Below are positions 8,423 to 16,620 of a stretch of DNA of 64,000 nucleotides, one piece after another; the first letter of the stretch is position 1, and each line of letters begins with the position of its first letter. The position numbers and the translations under genes are program-made. The stretch lies in assembly GCF_030317145.1 (NCBI RefSeq), contig NZ_JASZYE010000005.1, positions 62,001-126,000 of the forward strand. Direction: 5' to 3'. Under the pieces are notes generated by a model. The model saw only the letters and a list, made by a program, of their open reading frames with translations, made no database searches and had not been told where the DNA came from. Source of the DNA: Variovorax flavidus (GTDB lineage: Bacteria; Pseudomonadota; Gammaproteobacteria; Burkholderiales; Burkholderiaceae_C).

Positions 8423-9028
8423 ATGCTCACCGCCAACAAACTCATGCCCCAGGGCGGCGGCCTCGCCCCCGTCCTGCTCAAGCGCGCCGCCACCGTCGAA
8501 CTCGACTGGGACGTCCGCCAGAAAAGCCGATTCGACACCACCGATTCCCAGAGCCGCCAGATCGGCGTGTTCCTGCCGCGCGGCACCGCCGTGCGCGGCG
8601 GCGACGTGCTGGTCGCCGAGGACGGTTCACTGATCAAGGTGATTGCCGCGCGCCAGCCGGTGCTGGTCATCACGCATTGCAGCGAACACGGCACGCCCTT
8701 CGACCTGATGCGTGCCGCCTATCACCTCGGCAACCGCCACGTGCCGATCGAGCTCAAGCCCGATCACCTGAAGATCGAACCCGACCACGTGCTGGCCGGC
8801 ATGCTGAGGTCGATGCACCTGATCGTGCGTGAAGCCGAGGAAGCCTTCGAACCCGAAGGCGGCGCCTACGGCGCACACGGTGGCGGGCACGGGCATTCGC
8901 ACGGCGCCGGGCCGGTCGGGCCGGTGCTGCATCCGGACGCCTATGCCGGTTCGCCTGCGCATGGCGATCACGGGCACGATCATGACCATGACCATGACCA
9001 TGACCACTCGCACGGCCATTCGCACTGA
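8423..9028 (+). CDS. ureE: Urease nickel metallochaperone UreE with His/Asp-rich tail
   Basis: 201 residues. The N-terminal UreE domain (about 1-75) is followed by the metal-binding C-terminal domain with ITHCSEHGTPFDLMRAAYHLGNRH, which includes the conserved His of the dimer-interface nickel site. After residue 150 there is a long His/Gly then His/Asp tail, ending in alternating HD pairs and HSHGHSH, a nickel-storage feature seen in many UreE proteins. The tail is encoded by a CATGAC tandem repeat at 8981-9004. The stop overlaps the ureF start by one base (TGATG). Confidence 0.95.
   Translation: MLTANKLMPQGGGLAPVLLKRAATVELDWDVRQKSRFDTTDSQSRQIGVFLPRGTAVRGGDVLVAEDGSLIKVIAARQPVLVITHCSEHGTPFDLMRAAYHLGNRHVPIELKPDHLKIEPDHVLAGMLRSMHLIVREAEEAFEPEGGAYGAHGGGHGHSHGAGPVGPVLHPDAYAGSPAHGDHGHDHDHDHDHDHSHGHSH
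8981..9004 (+). repeat. Hexamer tandem repeat CATGAC, four copies
   Basis: Four perfect head-to-tail copies of CATGAC inside the 3' end of ureE. Each unit adds one His-Asp pair to the nickel-binding tail. Gain or loss of a unit keeps the frame, so slippage would only change tail length. Confidence 0.9.
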
Positions 9029-9717
9029 TGGATGACGCGCCGGCCGCCCTGCCCGCGGCGAGCCTTCTTCAACTGATCTGGCTCGCGTCGCCGGCGCTGC
9101 CCGTGGGCGGCTTCTCCTATTCCGAAGGGCTGGAGGCCGGCATCGAATGGGCCGGGCTCGGCACCGAGCAGGCCGCGTCCGACTGGCTCGTCGACCAGCT
9201 GCAGCTGAGCCTTGCGCGCGCCGACCTCGCCGTTCTGGCGCAGGCGATCCCCGCCTGGCGCACCGGCGACATGCCGCGCATCCACGCGCTCAACGCCTGG
9301 GTCTTCCAGACCCGTGAATCCGCCGAGTTCCTGCTCCAGACCGAGCAGATGGGCCGCTCCTTCGTCGAATGGCTCAAGCTGCACCACGAAGATGCGGCGA
9401 AGGTATTCGAATCGCTCCCCGCGAGCTACCCGATCGCCTTTGCCTTCGCGGCGGCCCGCACCGCGGCGCCCGTGCGCGATGCCTGCCTCGCCTTTGCCTT
9501 CGGATGGGCCGAAAACATGATCGGCGCCGCGGTCAAGGCCGTGCCGCTAGGCCAGAGCGCGGGCCAGCGCATGCTCGGCCGGCTGGCCGCGGAAATCCCC
9601 ACGGCGGTCGATCTTGCGATCACACTCACGGATGACGAGCGGCAAGCTTTCTCGCCGATGCTCGCCATCCTGTCTTCCCGGCACGAAACCCAATACTCGC
9701 GTCTCTTCAGAAGCTAA
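9028..9717 (+). CDS. ureF: Urease accessory protein UreF
   Basis: 229 residues, all-helical family. It has the UreF landmarks LIWLASPALPVGGFSYSEG near the N-terminus, followed by the segment with the GLE motif, and FAFGWAENMIGAAVKAVPLGQ towards the C-terminus. UreF bridges UreD-bound apo-urease and the GTPase UreG, and is proposed to act as its activating or fidelity factor. The start codon shares a base with the ureE stop, and ureG follows after 14 bp. The family's usual partner UreD is not encoded beside it. Confidence 0.94.
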   Translation: MDDAPAALPAASLLQLIWLASPALPVGGFSYSEGLEAGIEWAGLGTEQAASDWLVDQLQLSLARADLAVLAQAIPAWRTGDMPRIHALNAWVFQTRESAEFLLQTEQMGRSFVEWLKLHHEDAAKVFESLPASYPIAFAFAAARTAAPVRDACLAFAFGWAENMIGAAVKAVPLGQSAGQRMLGRLAAEIPTAVDLAITLTDDERQAFSPMLAILSSRHETQYSRLFRS

Positions 9718-9731
9718 GCACGTCAGCACGT

Positions 9732-10382
9732 ATGTCCTCCGCCCTCCACCACATCGCCCACCGCACCAAGAAACTGCCGCCCCTGCGCGTCGGCATCGGC
9801 GGCCCCGTCGGCTCCGGCAAGACCACGCTGCTGGAGATGCTCTGCAAGACGATGCGCGACAAGTACGACCTCGTCGCCATCACCAACGACATCTACACCA
9901 AGGAAGACCAGCGCCTGCTGACCGTGGCCGGCGCCCTGCCGGCCGAACGCATCATGGGCGTGGAAACGGGCGGCTGCCCGCACACTGCGATCCGCGAGGA
10001 CGCGTCGATCAACCTCGAAGCCATCGACCGCATGCTGGTCCAGTTCCCGGATGCGGACGTCGTGTTCGTCGAGTCCGGCGGCGACAACCTCGCAGCCACT
10101 TTCAGCCCCGAGTTGTCGGACCTCACGATCTACGTGATCGACGTCGCGGCCGGCGAGAAGATCCCCCGCAAGGGTGGCCCCGGCATCACCAAGAGCGACC
10201 TGTTCGTCATCAACAAGACCGACCTGGCGCCCTACGTCGGTGCAGACCTGAGCGTGATGGAGGCGGACACCAAGCGCATGCGCAAGCAACGCCCCTTCGT
10301 GATGACCAACCTCAAGACCCGCACCGGCCTGGCCGAAGTCGTCTCCTTCATCGAAGAACGCGGCATGCTCACCACCGCGTAA
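9732..10382 (+). CDS. ureG: Urease accessory GTPase UreG
   Basis: 216 residues, a SIMIBI-class GTPase that drives nickel delivery to urease. Visible motifs are the P-loop GGPVGSGKTTL (about 23-33), the CPH-type metal site in GVETGGCPHTAIRED, the ESGGDN segment and the guanine-specificity NKTD. Length is normal. It is the last gene of the urease operon; a dispersed repeat copy begins about 30 bp after its stop. Confidence 0.96.
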   Translation: MSSALHHIAHRTKKLPPLRVGIGGPVGSGKTTLLEMLCKTMRDKYDLVAITNDIYTKEDQRLLTVAGALPAERIMGVETGGCPHTAIREDASINLEAIDRMLVQFPDADVVFVESGGDNLAATFSPELSDLTIYVIDVAAGEKIPRKGGPGITKSDLFVINKTDLAPYVGADLSVMEADTKRMRKQRPFVMTNLKTRTGLAEVVSFIEERGMLTTA

Positions 10383-10410
10383 AAAAAGGCCGCAAGCCAG
10401 TTCGCAAAAC

Positions 10411-10503
10411 ACCGCAGAACCGGCTCCGCCGGGCTGCCGGTGTTGCCCCCGGCAGGGGGAAGGCGGCTACACGAAGTGAGCAAGCCTGGGGGCGAGCGTC
10501 ATT
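10411..10503 (+). repeat. Dispersed intergenic repeat, copy 1
   Basis: A 93-nt element downstream of ureG. It matches the copy at 52400-52492 at nearly every position and in length, and its second half matches 60644-60699. The core holds a CCCCC-GGCA-GGGGG hairpin, then CACGAAGTG and AAGCCTGGGGGCGAGC. Confidence 0.85.
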
Positions 10504-10613
10504 TCCGTGAAATGGTCCACATCTTGCAGTGGGGCATACATCGTCGGACGGATGCTTTCGTTTTCAAGGAAGCGGGACACTGTCCGCAACGCACCGAACA
10601 GCACGCAACGACC

Positions 10614-10880
10614 ATGGCCTCAGAAGCAATCTTCCACGCCGCGACTGGCAGCGTCCAGTTCGCCATCTATCCCGACGGGTTCGACGGCGCCCGGATCATC
10701 GCCCGCATCGACGAGGAAGCGCTCCACACCCGCTTCCACGCGCCCGAAGGTGGGGATTCCGAATTGGTGCAAGCCTACGCACAGAACGCCGATTCGATCG
10801 ACGCCATGGCCACGATGCGCTTTCGGGAAAACCCGAACGTCGCCATCTGCCTGCACAGCAACGACTTCCAGAACGCCTGA
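10614..10880 (+). CDS. DUF1488-like small protein
   Basis: 88 residues. The pattern V.F.I.PDGFDGARIIARID EEAL, followed by a conserved helix with ALH.RF, matches my memory of the DUF1488 family of small proteobacterial proteins, whose function is unknown. No signal peptide or membrane segment. The ATG at 10614 was chosen because it fits the family's N-terminus; the frame is open upstream to 10440, but that part runs into the dispersed repeat. The gene is convergent with the molybdenum hydroxylase pair. Confidence 0.7.
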   Translation: MASEAIFHAATGSVQFAIYPDGFDGARIIARIDEEALHTRFHAPEGGDSELVQAYAQNADSIDAMATMRFRENPNVAICLHSNDFQNA

Positions 10881-10889
10881 AAGGCGAAC

Positions 10890-13133
10890 TCAGGCCATCA
10901 ATGCCTTCAGCTTGTCGCTGGTGAAGGGCACGCTGCGCAGACGCACGCCCGTGGCATCGAAAACCGCGTTCGCCAGCGCCGCCGGCACCGGACTCGCCGC
11001 GGCTTCGCCCGCACCCAGTGGCGGCTCGTCGCGGCGATCGATCAATGCGATCTCCAGGCGCGGCACCGCCGGGAAGCGCAGCAGCGGATAGCTGGCCCAG
11101 TCGACGCTCGTGACGCGCGAGCGGTCGAAGGTGGTTTCCTCATACAAGGTGCGCGAGAGCGTCTGCAGGATGTTGCCTTCGACCTGTGCGCGCACGGCGT
11201 CGGGATTGATCATCAGCCCGCAGTCATGGGCGCAGCAGACGCGGCGCACGGCGATCTCGCCGGTCGAACGGTCGACCTCCACGTCCATCGCCACGGCGAC
11301 GAAGGTCTCGTTGTTCTTGTAGTGGATGTAGGCCATGCCGCGCCCCGTCGCGACCTTGCCCTTGGCAGCGGACGCTGCCGGCGAGGGCCTCGCCTGCCAG
11401 CCGGCCATCTGCGCCATGCGCCGGATCACTTCGACACCCCGAGGATTCGACATGTCGCGCAGCCGGAAGGCCACCGGGTCCACGTGCGCCTTCGAGGCGA
11501 GTTCATCGACGAAGCTTTCCACTGCAAAGCAGTTCGCGACCTTGCCCGGCGCGCGAATGTTCGATGGCCGCAGCGGCGCCGGGCCCAGCCAGTGAGCCGA
11601 CACTTTGACCGCATTGGCGGCGTAGGGCGGATCGCCGTTCTGCGAGACCAGCCCCGTCGCCTGCCCGACCGGCTGCTTCATGCCCGCCGCGAGCGGCGAC
11701 AGCAGCGGAATCCACTCCAGGTTGGCAGTGGCGCGCGGCACCCACATGTCGGTTTCCCACGCATCGATACGGCCATCCGGCATCTGGCTGGCCTGGATCG
11801 CGAGCAACTGCGGCGGACCCTTGGGATCCCAGCCCAGTTCGTCCTGGCGGCTCCACTGCACGCGCACCGGCTTGCCGACCGCCTTGGACAGCAGCACCGC
11901 ATCGGCGGCCGCGTCGTCGTGGCCGTTCATCCCGTAGCAGCCAGCGCCGTCGAGATAGATGACGCGCAGCTTGTCGCGCGGCAGGTCGACCAGCGCAGCA
12001 AAGACGTTGAGGAAGCGATGGCTCGCCTGCGATGCGGTCCACACAGTCCCGCCGTCAGGCCGGACGTCGGCCACGGCACATGACGGACCGATGGAACCGT
12101 GCGACTGGATGGGCCACGAATAGGTTGCCCGAAGCACGTCGGACGCATCGCGCAGGCTGGCTACGCGCTGCGCGTCGCCCTTGGTCGCGATGACTTCCTC
12201 GGCGACGAAGGGGCCGCTGCGTGCCCAGTCGACGAGGGCTTCGTGGCCTATCAACTGCGCGCTGTCGCTCCACTGCACCTTGAGTTCGCGCGCCGCACGC
12301 ACGGCAGCCCATTCGTCGGGGCTCACCACGCCGACGAAATCGGCAATGCGCACCACGCGCACGGCGGGCAAGCGCGCGATGGACGACTCGTCGACCGCGA
12401 GCACGCGCGCGCCAACGGAGGGCGGCCGCACCACGCGGCCGTGCAGCATGCCGGGCACCACATGGTCGTGCACGTAGACATGGCGTCCGGTCACCTTGGC
12501 GGGCACGTCGGGGCGCGGCAAGGGGCGGCCGACCAGCACGTAGTCCGCCGGGCGCTTCAGCGGCGCCTTGGGATTCATCTTGACGTCGAAACTGCGACCG
12601 CCCACGAGAACCGGGACGGCGACGCTGCGGCCATCCGGAGCGCGTACCGCGCCGTCGGCCAACCTGAGCTGGTCGGCGGGCGCCTGCAGCTTCTGGGCGG
12701 CCATCGCGACCAGCGCCTCACGCGCTGTCGCTGCGGCCTGCCTCAATTCGACGCCGCCGCGCATCACGCCGCTGCTGCCGGCTGTCGGGCCCTGGTTGGG
12801 CGTCAGCGCCGTGTCGCCTTCGATCAGGTCGATGCGCTCGACCGGCACGCCGAGTTCCTCGCCCACCATCTGGCGCATGGCAATACGGTGGCCGGTGCCC
12901 AAATCGACCTTGCCGGAATAGACGATCACCGAACCGTCACCACGGATGGCAAGAAAGGAGTCGACCTGGTCGAGCGCCAACGGGCGCTGGGCTGCTGCGG
13001 AGGGTCCAGCGGCTTGCGCCAGCGCCGACTCCCTCGGGAACAGGCTGAAGCCGACGACCAGCGCACCGGCTTCGAGCAAGGCACGCCGGGTCAGCTTGCC
13101 GGTGGAGGCGTCTTCGAGATGCGACGTCGTCAT
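10890..13133 (-). CDS. Molybdopterin-binding aldehyde/N-heterocycle oxidoreductase, large subunit
   Basis: 747 residues, xanthine oxidase family, closest in layout to the isoquinoline 1-oxidoreductase beta (IorB) type. A twin-arginine signal (TRRALLEAGALVVGF, about residues 13-30) suggests export to the periplasm with the small subunit. Two molybdopterin-domain halves follow. GAGCYGMNGHDDAA and the C-terminal LGAGEAAASP, with the presumed catalytic Glu, are visible. The ATG at 13133 has GGAGG upstream and lies 2 bp after the small-subunit stop. No cytochrome c subunit or XdhC-type maturation gene is next to it. The substrate cannot be told from sequence. Confidence 0.88.
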   Translation of the reverse strand: MTTSHLEDASTGKLTRRALLEAGALVVGFSLFPRESALAQAAGPSAAAQRPLALDQVDSFLAIRGDGSVIVYSGKVDLGTGHRIAMRQMVGEELGVPVERIDLIEGDTALTPNQGPTAGSSGVMRGGVELRQAAATAREALVAMAAQKLQAPADQLRLADGAVRAPDGRSVAVPVLVGGRSFDVKMNPKAPLKRPADYVLVGRPLPRPDVPAKVTGRHVYVHDHVVPGMLHGRVVRPPSVGARVLAVDESSIARLPAVRVVRIADFVGVVSPDEWAAVRAARELKVQWSDSAQLIGHEALVDWARSGPFVAEEVIATKGDAQRVASLRDASDVLRATYSWPIQSHGSIGPSCAVADVRPDGGTVWTASQASHRFLNVFAALVDLPRDKLRVIYLDGAGCYGMNGHDDAAADAVLLSKAVGKPVRVQWSRQDELGWDPKGPPQLLAIQASQMPDGRIDAWETDMWVPRATANLEWIPLLSPLAAGMKQPVGQATGLVSQNGDPPYAANAVKVSAHWLGPAPLRPSNIRAPGKVANCFAVESFVDELASKAHVDPVAFRLRDMSNPRGVEVIRRMAQMAGWQARPSPAASAAKGKVATGRGMAYIHYKNNETFVAVAMDVEVDRSTGEIAVRRVCCAHDCGLMINPDAVRAQVEGNILQTLSRTLYEETTFDRSRVTSVDWASYPLLRFPAVPRLEIALIDRRDEPPLGAGEAAASPVPAALANAVFDATGVRLRSVPFTSDKLKALMA

Positions 13134-13135
13134 GG

Positions 13136-13606
13136 TCAGGCCCTCCTGACGCCCGAGGCACGTTCCACGGCGCGAAGCACGCGGTCGTGCGACCCGCATC
13201 GGCACAGATTGCCGGCGAGCGCCTTTTGCGCTTCCTCACGGCTGGGCTTGGAGACGCGCTGCAGCAGCGCCACCGAACTCATCACCATGCCATTGGTGCA
13301 GTAACCGCATTGCGCGGCCTGCTCGGCGATGAAGGCTGCCTGCACGGGATGGGGCTTGTCGGGCGTGCCGAGCCCTTCCGCCGTGACGATGCGTCGCCCG
13401 CCCGCATCTCCGATGCGAAGGGTGCACGAGCGGACCGGCGCGCCATCGATCAGCACGGTGCATGCACCGCATTGCCCGAGGCCGCAGCCGAACTTGGCCG
13501 CGTGCAGGCCCAGTTCATTGCGCAGCGCGTAGAGCAAGGGCATGTCGGGGTCCCAGGCGTCGATGTTCCTCGACGCGCCATTGACGATCACCGTGATGGT
13601 TGGCAT
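13136..13606 (-). CDS. 2[2Fe-2S] small subunit of the molybdenum hydroxylase
   Basis: 156 residues. The N-terminal plant-type ferredoxin domain has KFGCGLGQCGACTV (four-Cys cluster), and the helical second domain has QCGYCTNGMVM and LCRCGSHDRV, giving two [2Fe-2S] centres that carry electrons from the molybdenum cofactor. Length and order match the IorA/XdhA-type small subunit. The ATG at 13606 is preceded by AGGAGG, which is why it is preferred over the longer frame to 13672. First gene of a two-gene minus-strand operon. Confidence 0.93.
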   Translation of the reverse strand: MPTITVIVNGASRNIDAWDPDMPLLYALRNELGLHAAKFGCGLGQCGACTVLIDGAPVRSCTLRIGDAGGRRIVTAEGLGTPDKPHPVQAAFIAEQAAQCGYCTNGMVMSSVALLQRVSKPSREEAQKALAGNLCRCGSHDRVLRAVERASGVRRA

Positions 13607-13709
13607 TCGGGCCTCCTGGTGTCGAGTCCCGTCCAGGCGGACGGGTGGGTCGACGGCGCTGCAGATTGCCACACGGCGTGGCTTGCATCAAGCGTGTTTC
13701 CGCCCGCCC

Positions 13710-13740
13710 TTGACCTTGTAGTCACTTCAGGGTTTCCAAT
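13710..13740 (+). promoter_or_regulatory. MerR-family metal-responsive promoter/operator
   Basis: A -35 element TTGACC (13710-13715) is separated by 19 bp from a -10-like TCCAAT (13735-13740). The over-long 19-bp spacer is typical of promoters untwisted by MerR-type regulators. A dyad spans it: ACCTTGTAGT (13713-13722), one base, ACTTCAGGGT (13724-13733), with 8 of 10 positions pairing. It resembles the ZntR/CadR/PbrR operators. The predicted transcription start falls at or next to the ATPase ATG at 13747. The regulator is not encoded nearby. Confidence 0.7.
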
Positions 13741-13746
13741 GGGTCC

Positions 13747-15990
13747 ATGGCACGAAGCACCCCCGAGACACCCATCGTTGCATTGCACGGTTCCGAGGCG
13801 AGCGCCCACGCCCATCCGGCGTGTTGCGCGGCCGACCAGTGCGTCGAACCCCTATCGATCGGGCCGGTCGCGGCCAACACCTTTCGCATTTCGACCATGG
13901 ATTGCAGCGCCGAGGAATCGGAGATCCGGCGCGCGGTCGAGCCGGTCGCAGGCATCCGCGGGCTGCATTTCCAGTTGGGACAACGAACGCTGAGGATCGA
14001 CGGCACCGCCGATGCCATCCCGCACGCCTTGGAGGCCATTCGCAAGGCCGGCTTCGCGCCTGAAGCGATCCCGGCGACAGGCGCCGCAGGCACCGATGAC
14101 GGCCACGGGCACGACCACGGGCCTGGCAACGGCTTCGTTCGCTTCGCAGCCGCACTGGGGCTGGCCGTCGCGGCCGAAGGCATCTCCTTCTTCGCGCCGG
14201 ATACGCTGGTGTGGAAGGCCACGGGCATGGCCGTCGCCGCTGCGGCCATCGGTCTCGCCGGCCTCGAGACGTACACGAAGGGTTTGAAGGCCCTGCGACA
14301 CGCCCGGCTCAACATCAATGCGCTCATGTCGGTCGCCGTCACCGGCGCTTTCCTGATCGGCCAATGGCCGGAAGCGGCAATGGTGATGGCGCTGTATGCC
14401 ATCGCAGAACTGATCGAGGCTCGCGCGGTGGATCGCGCGCGCAACGCGATCAAGGGCCTTGTCGACCTCGCTCCGGCCGATGCGGAAGTGCAGCAGGCCG
14501 ACGGTAGCTGGGCCCGCGTCCGGGCCACGCAGATCGCCCTGGGCGCCATTGCGCGCATCAAGCCCGGCGAGCGCGTGGCCCTGGACGGCATCATCACGAA
14601 GGGCAACAGCACCATCAACCAGGCGCCGGTCACCGGGGAGAGCATTCCGGTCGACAAGGGGCCGGGCGACACGGTCTTCGCGGGCACGATCAACGAGGCG
14701 GGCGAGATCGAGTTTCGCGTCACCGCCGCCGCCGATGACACGACGCTGGCGCGCATCATCCACGCGGTCGAGGTAGCGCAAGGCACGCGCGCGCCCACGC
14801 AGCGCTTCGTCGACCGCTTTGCGGCCGTCTACACGCCGGCGGTGTTTGCGGTGGCCGTTGCGGTCGCGATATTCCCGCCGCTCTTCCTGGGCTGGCAGTG
14901 GCTCGCGGCGATCTACAAGGCGCTGGTACTCCTGGTGATCGCGTGCCCCTGCGCGTTGGTCATCTCGACGCCGGTAACGGTGGTGAGCGGCCTCGCCTCG
15001 GCAGCGCGGCGCGGCATCCTGATCAAGGGCGGAACCTATCTCGAAGACGCGCGCCTGATCAAGGCGGTCGCGCTGGACAAGACCGGCACCATCACCGAGG
15101 GCAAGCCCAGGCTGGTCGCGTTCCAACCGTGGGGCAACGCCGACGAGGCGGAGGTTCGCCGTCTCGCCAGGGGTCTCGCAGCACGGTCCGATCACCCGGT
15201 GTCGCACGCGATCGCGTCGGCCCTGGAGAGCGAAGCGATCGACGTCGATGATTTCAAGGCGCTGCTCGGGCGCGGCGTCGAAGGCGTGATTGGCGGTCAG
15301 CGCCTCGTGCTCGGGAACCATCGCCTCATCCGGGAGCGCGAGCAGGCCGAGCCACGGCTCGAAGCCGAACTCGCTGTGCATGAATCGCAGGGCCGCACCG
15401 TGACCCTTCTCGCGAACGCCAGCAGCGTGCTGGGCCTCTTCGCGGTGGCCGATACGATCAAGGCCAACTCCGTCGAAGCCATTGCCGAACTCAAGCGCCT
15501 CGGCGTGGCGCCCGTGATGCTGACCGGAGACAACGATGCCACTGCGCAGGCCGTCGCGCACGAGGCCGGCATCGGCGATGCACGCGGAGGGCTGCTGCCG
15601 GAAGGCAAGCTCGCCGCGATCGAGGAAATGCGCCAACGCTATGGCGCAACCGCGATGGCCGGAGACGGCATCAACGATGCGCCTGCGCTGGCACGGGCCG
15701 ACATCGGCTTCGCGATGGGCGCGGCGGGAACGGACACGGCCATGGAAGCTGCGGACGTCGTCATCATGAACGACAACCTGGGCCGCATCGTAGAGACGAT
15801 CCGCCTGTCGCACCGCACGCACGCGGTGCTCTGGCAGAACATCGGCCTGGCACTCGCCATCAAGGCCGTGTTCTTCGTGCTGGCCGTGTTTGGCACCGCG
15901 ACGATGTGGATGGCCGTGTTCGCGGACATGGGGGCCAGCTTGCTGGTCGTCGGCAACGGCTTGCGGCTGCTGCGCCGAAGCGATCGATGA
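13747..15990 (+). CDS. zntA: P1B-type heavy-metal exporting ATPase (Zn/Cd/Pb)
   Basis: 747 residues. A Cys/His-rich N-terminus (HPACCAADQC) precedes a heavy-metal-associated domain with MDCSAEE at 51-57, the variant typical of Zn/Cd/Pb pumps, and then a short His/Gly/Asp run. Eight membrane helices follow, with the CPC metal site (ACPCALV, Cys400), phosphorylation motif DKTGTITEG at Asp444, the HP motif in SDHPVSHA and the hinge GDGINDAPAL. It should pump divalent soft metals out of the cytoplasm. A MerR-type promoter sits directly upstream and is spaced so that the mRNA may be leaderless. Copper specificity is unlikely because the HMA motif is not MxCxxC. Confidence 0.92.
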   Translation: MARSTPETPIVALHGSEASAHAHPACCAADQCVEPLSIGPVAANTFRISTMDCSAEESEIRRAVEPVAGIRGLHFQLGQRTLRIDGTADAIPHALEAIRKAGFAPEAIPATGAAGTDDGHGHDHGPGNGFVRFAAALGLAVAAEGISFFAPDTLVWKATGMAVAAAAIGLAGLETYTKGLKALRHARLNINALMSVAVTGAFLIGQWPEAAMVMALYAIAELIEARAVDRARNAIKGLVDLAPADAEVQQADGSWARVRATQIALGAIARIKPGERVALDGIITKGNSTINQAPVTGESIPVDKGPGDTVFAGTINEAGEIEFRVTAAADDTTLARIIHAVEVAQGTRAPTQRFVDRFAAVYTPAVFAVAVAVAIFPPLFLGWQWLAAIYKALVLLVIACPCALVISTPVTVVSGLASAARRGILIKGGTYLEDARLIKAVALDKTGTITEGKPRLVAFQPWGNADEAEVRRLARGLAARSDHPVSHAIASALESEAIDVDDFKALLGRGVEGVIGGQRLVLGNHRLIREREQAEPRLEAELAVHESQGRTVTLLANASSVLGLFAVADTIKANSVEAIAELKRLGVAPVMLTGDNDATAQAVAHEAGIGDARGGLLPEGKLAAIEEMRQRYGATAMAGDGINDAPALARADIGFAMGAAGTDTAMEAADVVIMNDNLGRIVETIRLSHRTHAVLWQNIGLALAIKAVFFVLAVFGTATMWMAVFADMGASLLVVGNGLRLLRRSDR

Positions 15991-16012
15991 CCTTCTTCAC
16001 CCCCAAAAAGAA

Positions 16013-16032
16013 AACGGCCCCGAGGGGCCGTT
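16013..16032 (-). terminator. Rho-independent terminator of the HU gene
   Basis: Perfect 8-bp stem AACGGCCC / GGGCCGTT with a CGAG loop. Read on the minus strand it is followed by TTCTTTTTGG, a T-rich tract 30 bp past the HU stop. On the plus strand the tail is poorer, though it could also help end zntA transcription. Confidence 0.85.
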
Positions 16033-16064
16033 GTTCATTGAAGCAGCCCTGAGGCTGCAGCAGC

Positions 16065-16451
16065 TTACTTCTTGGCTGCTGCCTTCTTTGCGGGTGCAGC
16101 GGCCTTCTTGGCAGGTGCAGCAGCCTTCTTGGCGACGGGCTTGGCCGCAGCCTTCTCGGCCTTGCGCTTGGCGGCCTTGGGGTCGATGGCGGCCTTGAAC
16201 GCAGCGCCTGCCACGAACTTCGGCACCTTTTGTGCGGCGATCTTGATCTTGGCGCCGGCTTGGGGGTTGAAGCCCGTGCGAGCAGCGCGAGCCACTTGCT
16301 TGAAGGTTCCGAAGCCGATCAGTTGGACGGGGTCGCCCTTCTTGACGGCAGCGACGATGGAGCCGGTCACGGTTTCGAGGATGCGAGCGGCTTCTGCCTT
16401 GCTGACGTTGTGTGCGGTGGCGATCTTTTCGACCAGTTCGATACGGTTCAA
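16065..16451 (-). CDS. hupB: HU-family DNA-binding protein with Lys/Ala-rich tail
   Basis: 128 residues. The first 90 are a standard HU/IHF fold (start NRIELVEKIA, GFGTFKQV..R, and the beta-arm with FNPQAGAKIKI). Then comes an alanine/lysine-rich tail of about 38 residues with AAPAKK repeats, like histone-tail HU variants of Burkholderiales. It compacts DNA in the nucleoid. There is no suitable ATG: the TTG at 16451 is placed seven bases after AAGGAA and gives the exact family N-terminus. A strong terminator follows. Confidence 0.9.
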   Translation of the reverse strand: MNRIELVEKIATAHNVSKAEAARILETVTGSIVAAVKKGDPVQLIGFGTFKQVARAARTGFNPQAGAKIKIAAQKVPKFVAGAAFKAAIDPKAAKRKAEKAAAKPVAKKAAAPAKKAAAPAKKAAAKK

Positions 16452-16620
16452 GTGAATTTCCTTAGGATAGTTTCGCCATGTTGCCAATGGCGGCGCAGCG
16501 ATGGATACAAGCTGCAAGCGGCGCGGAGTATATAGGGCGGCGGCATGCTGCCCGGCGCCAGCACGCTGCTTTCGCATCCGAATGCAGGCAATACACAACA
16601 CCCCGAAGCGCTTTCTTGCG

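Noticed and set aside
9500..9720. Further frame extending from ureF through ureG (9614-10510)
   Set aside because: It is an out-of-frame reading of ureG, which has perfect GTPase motifs in its own frame.
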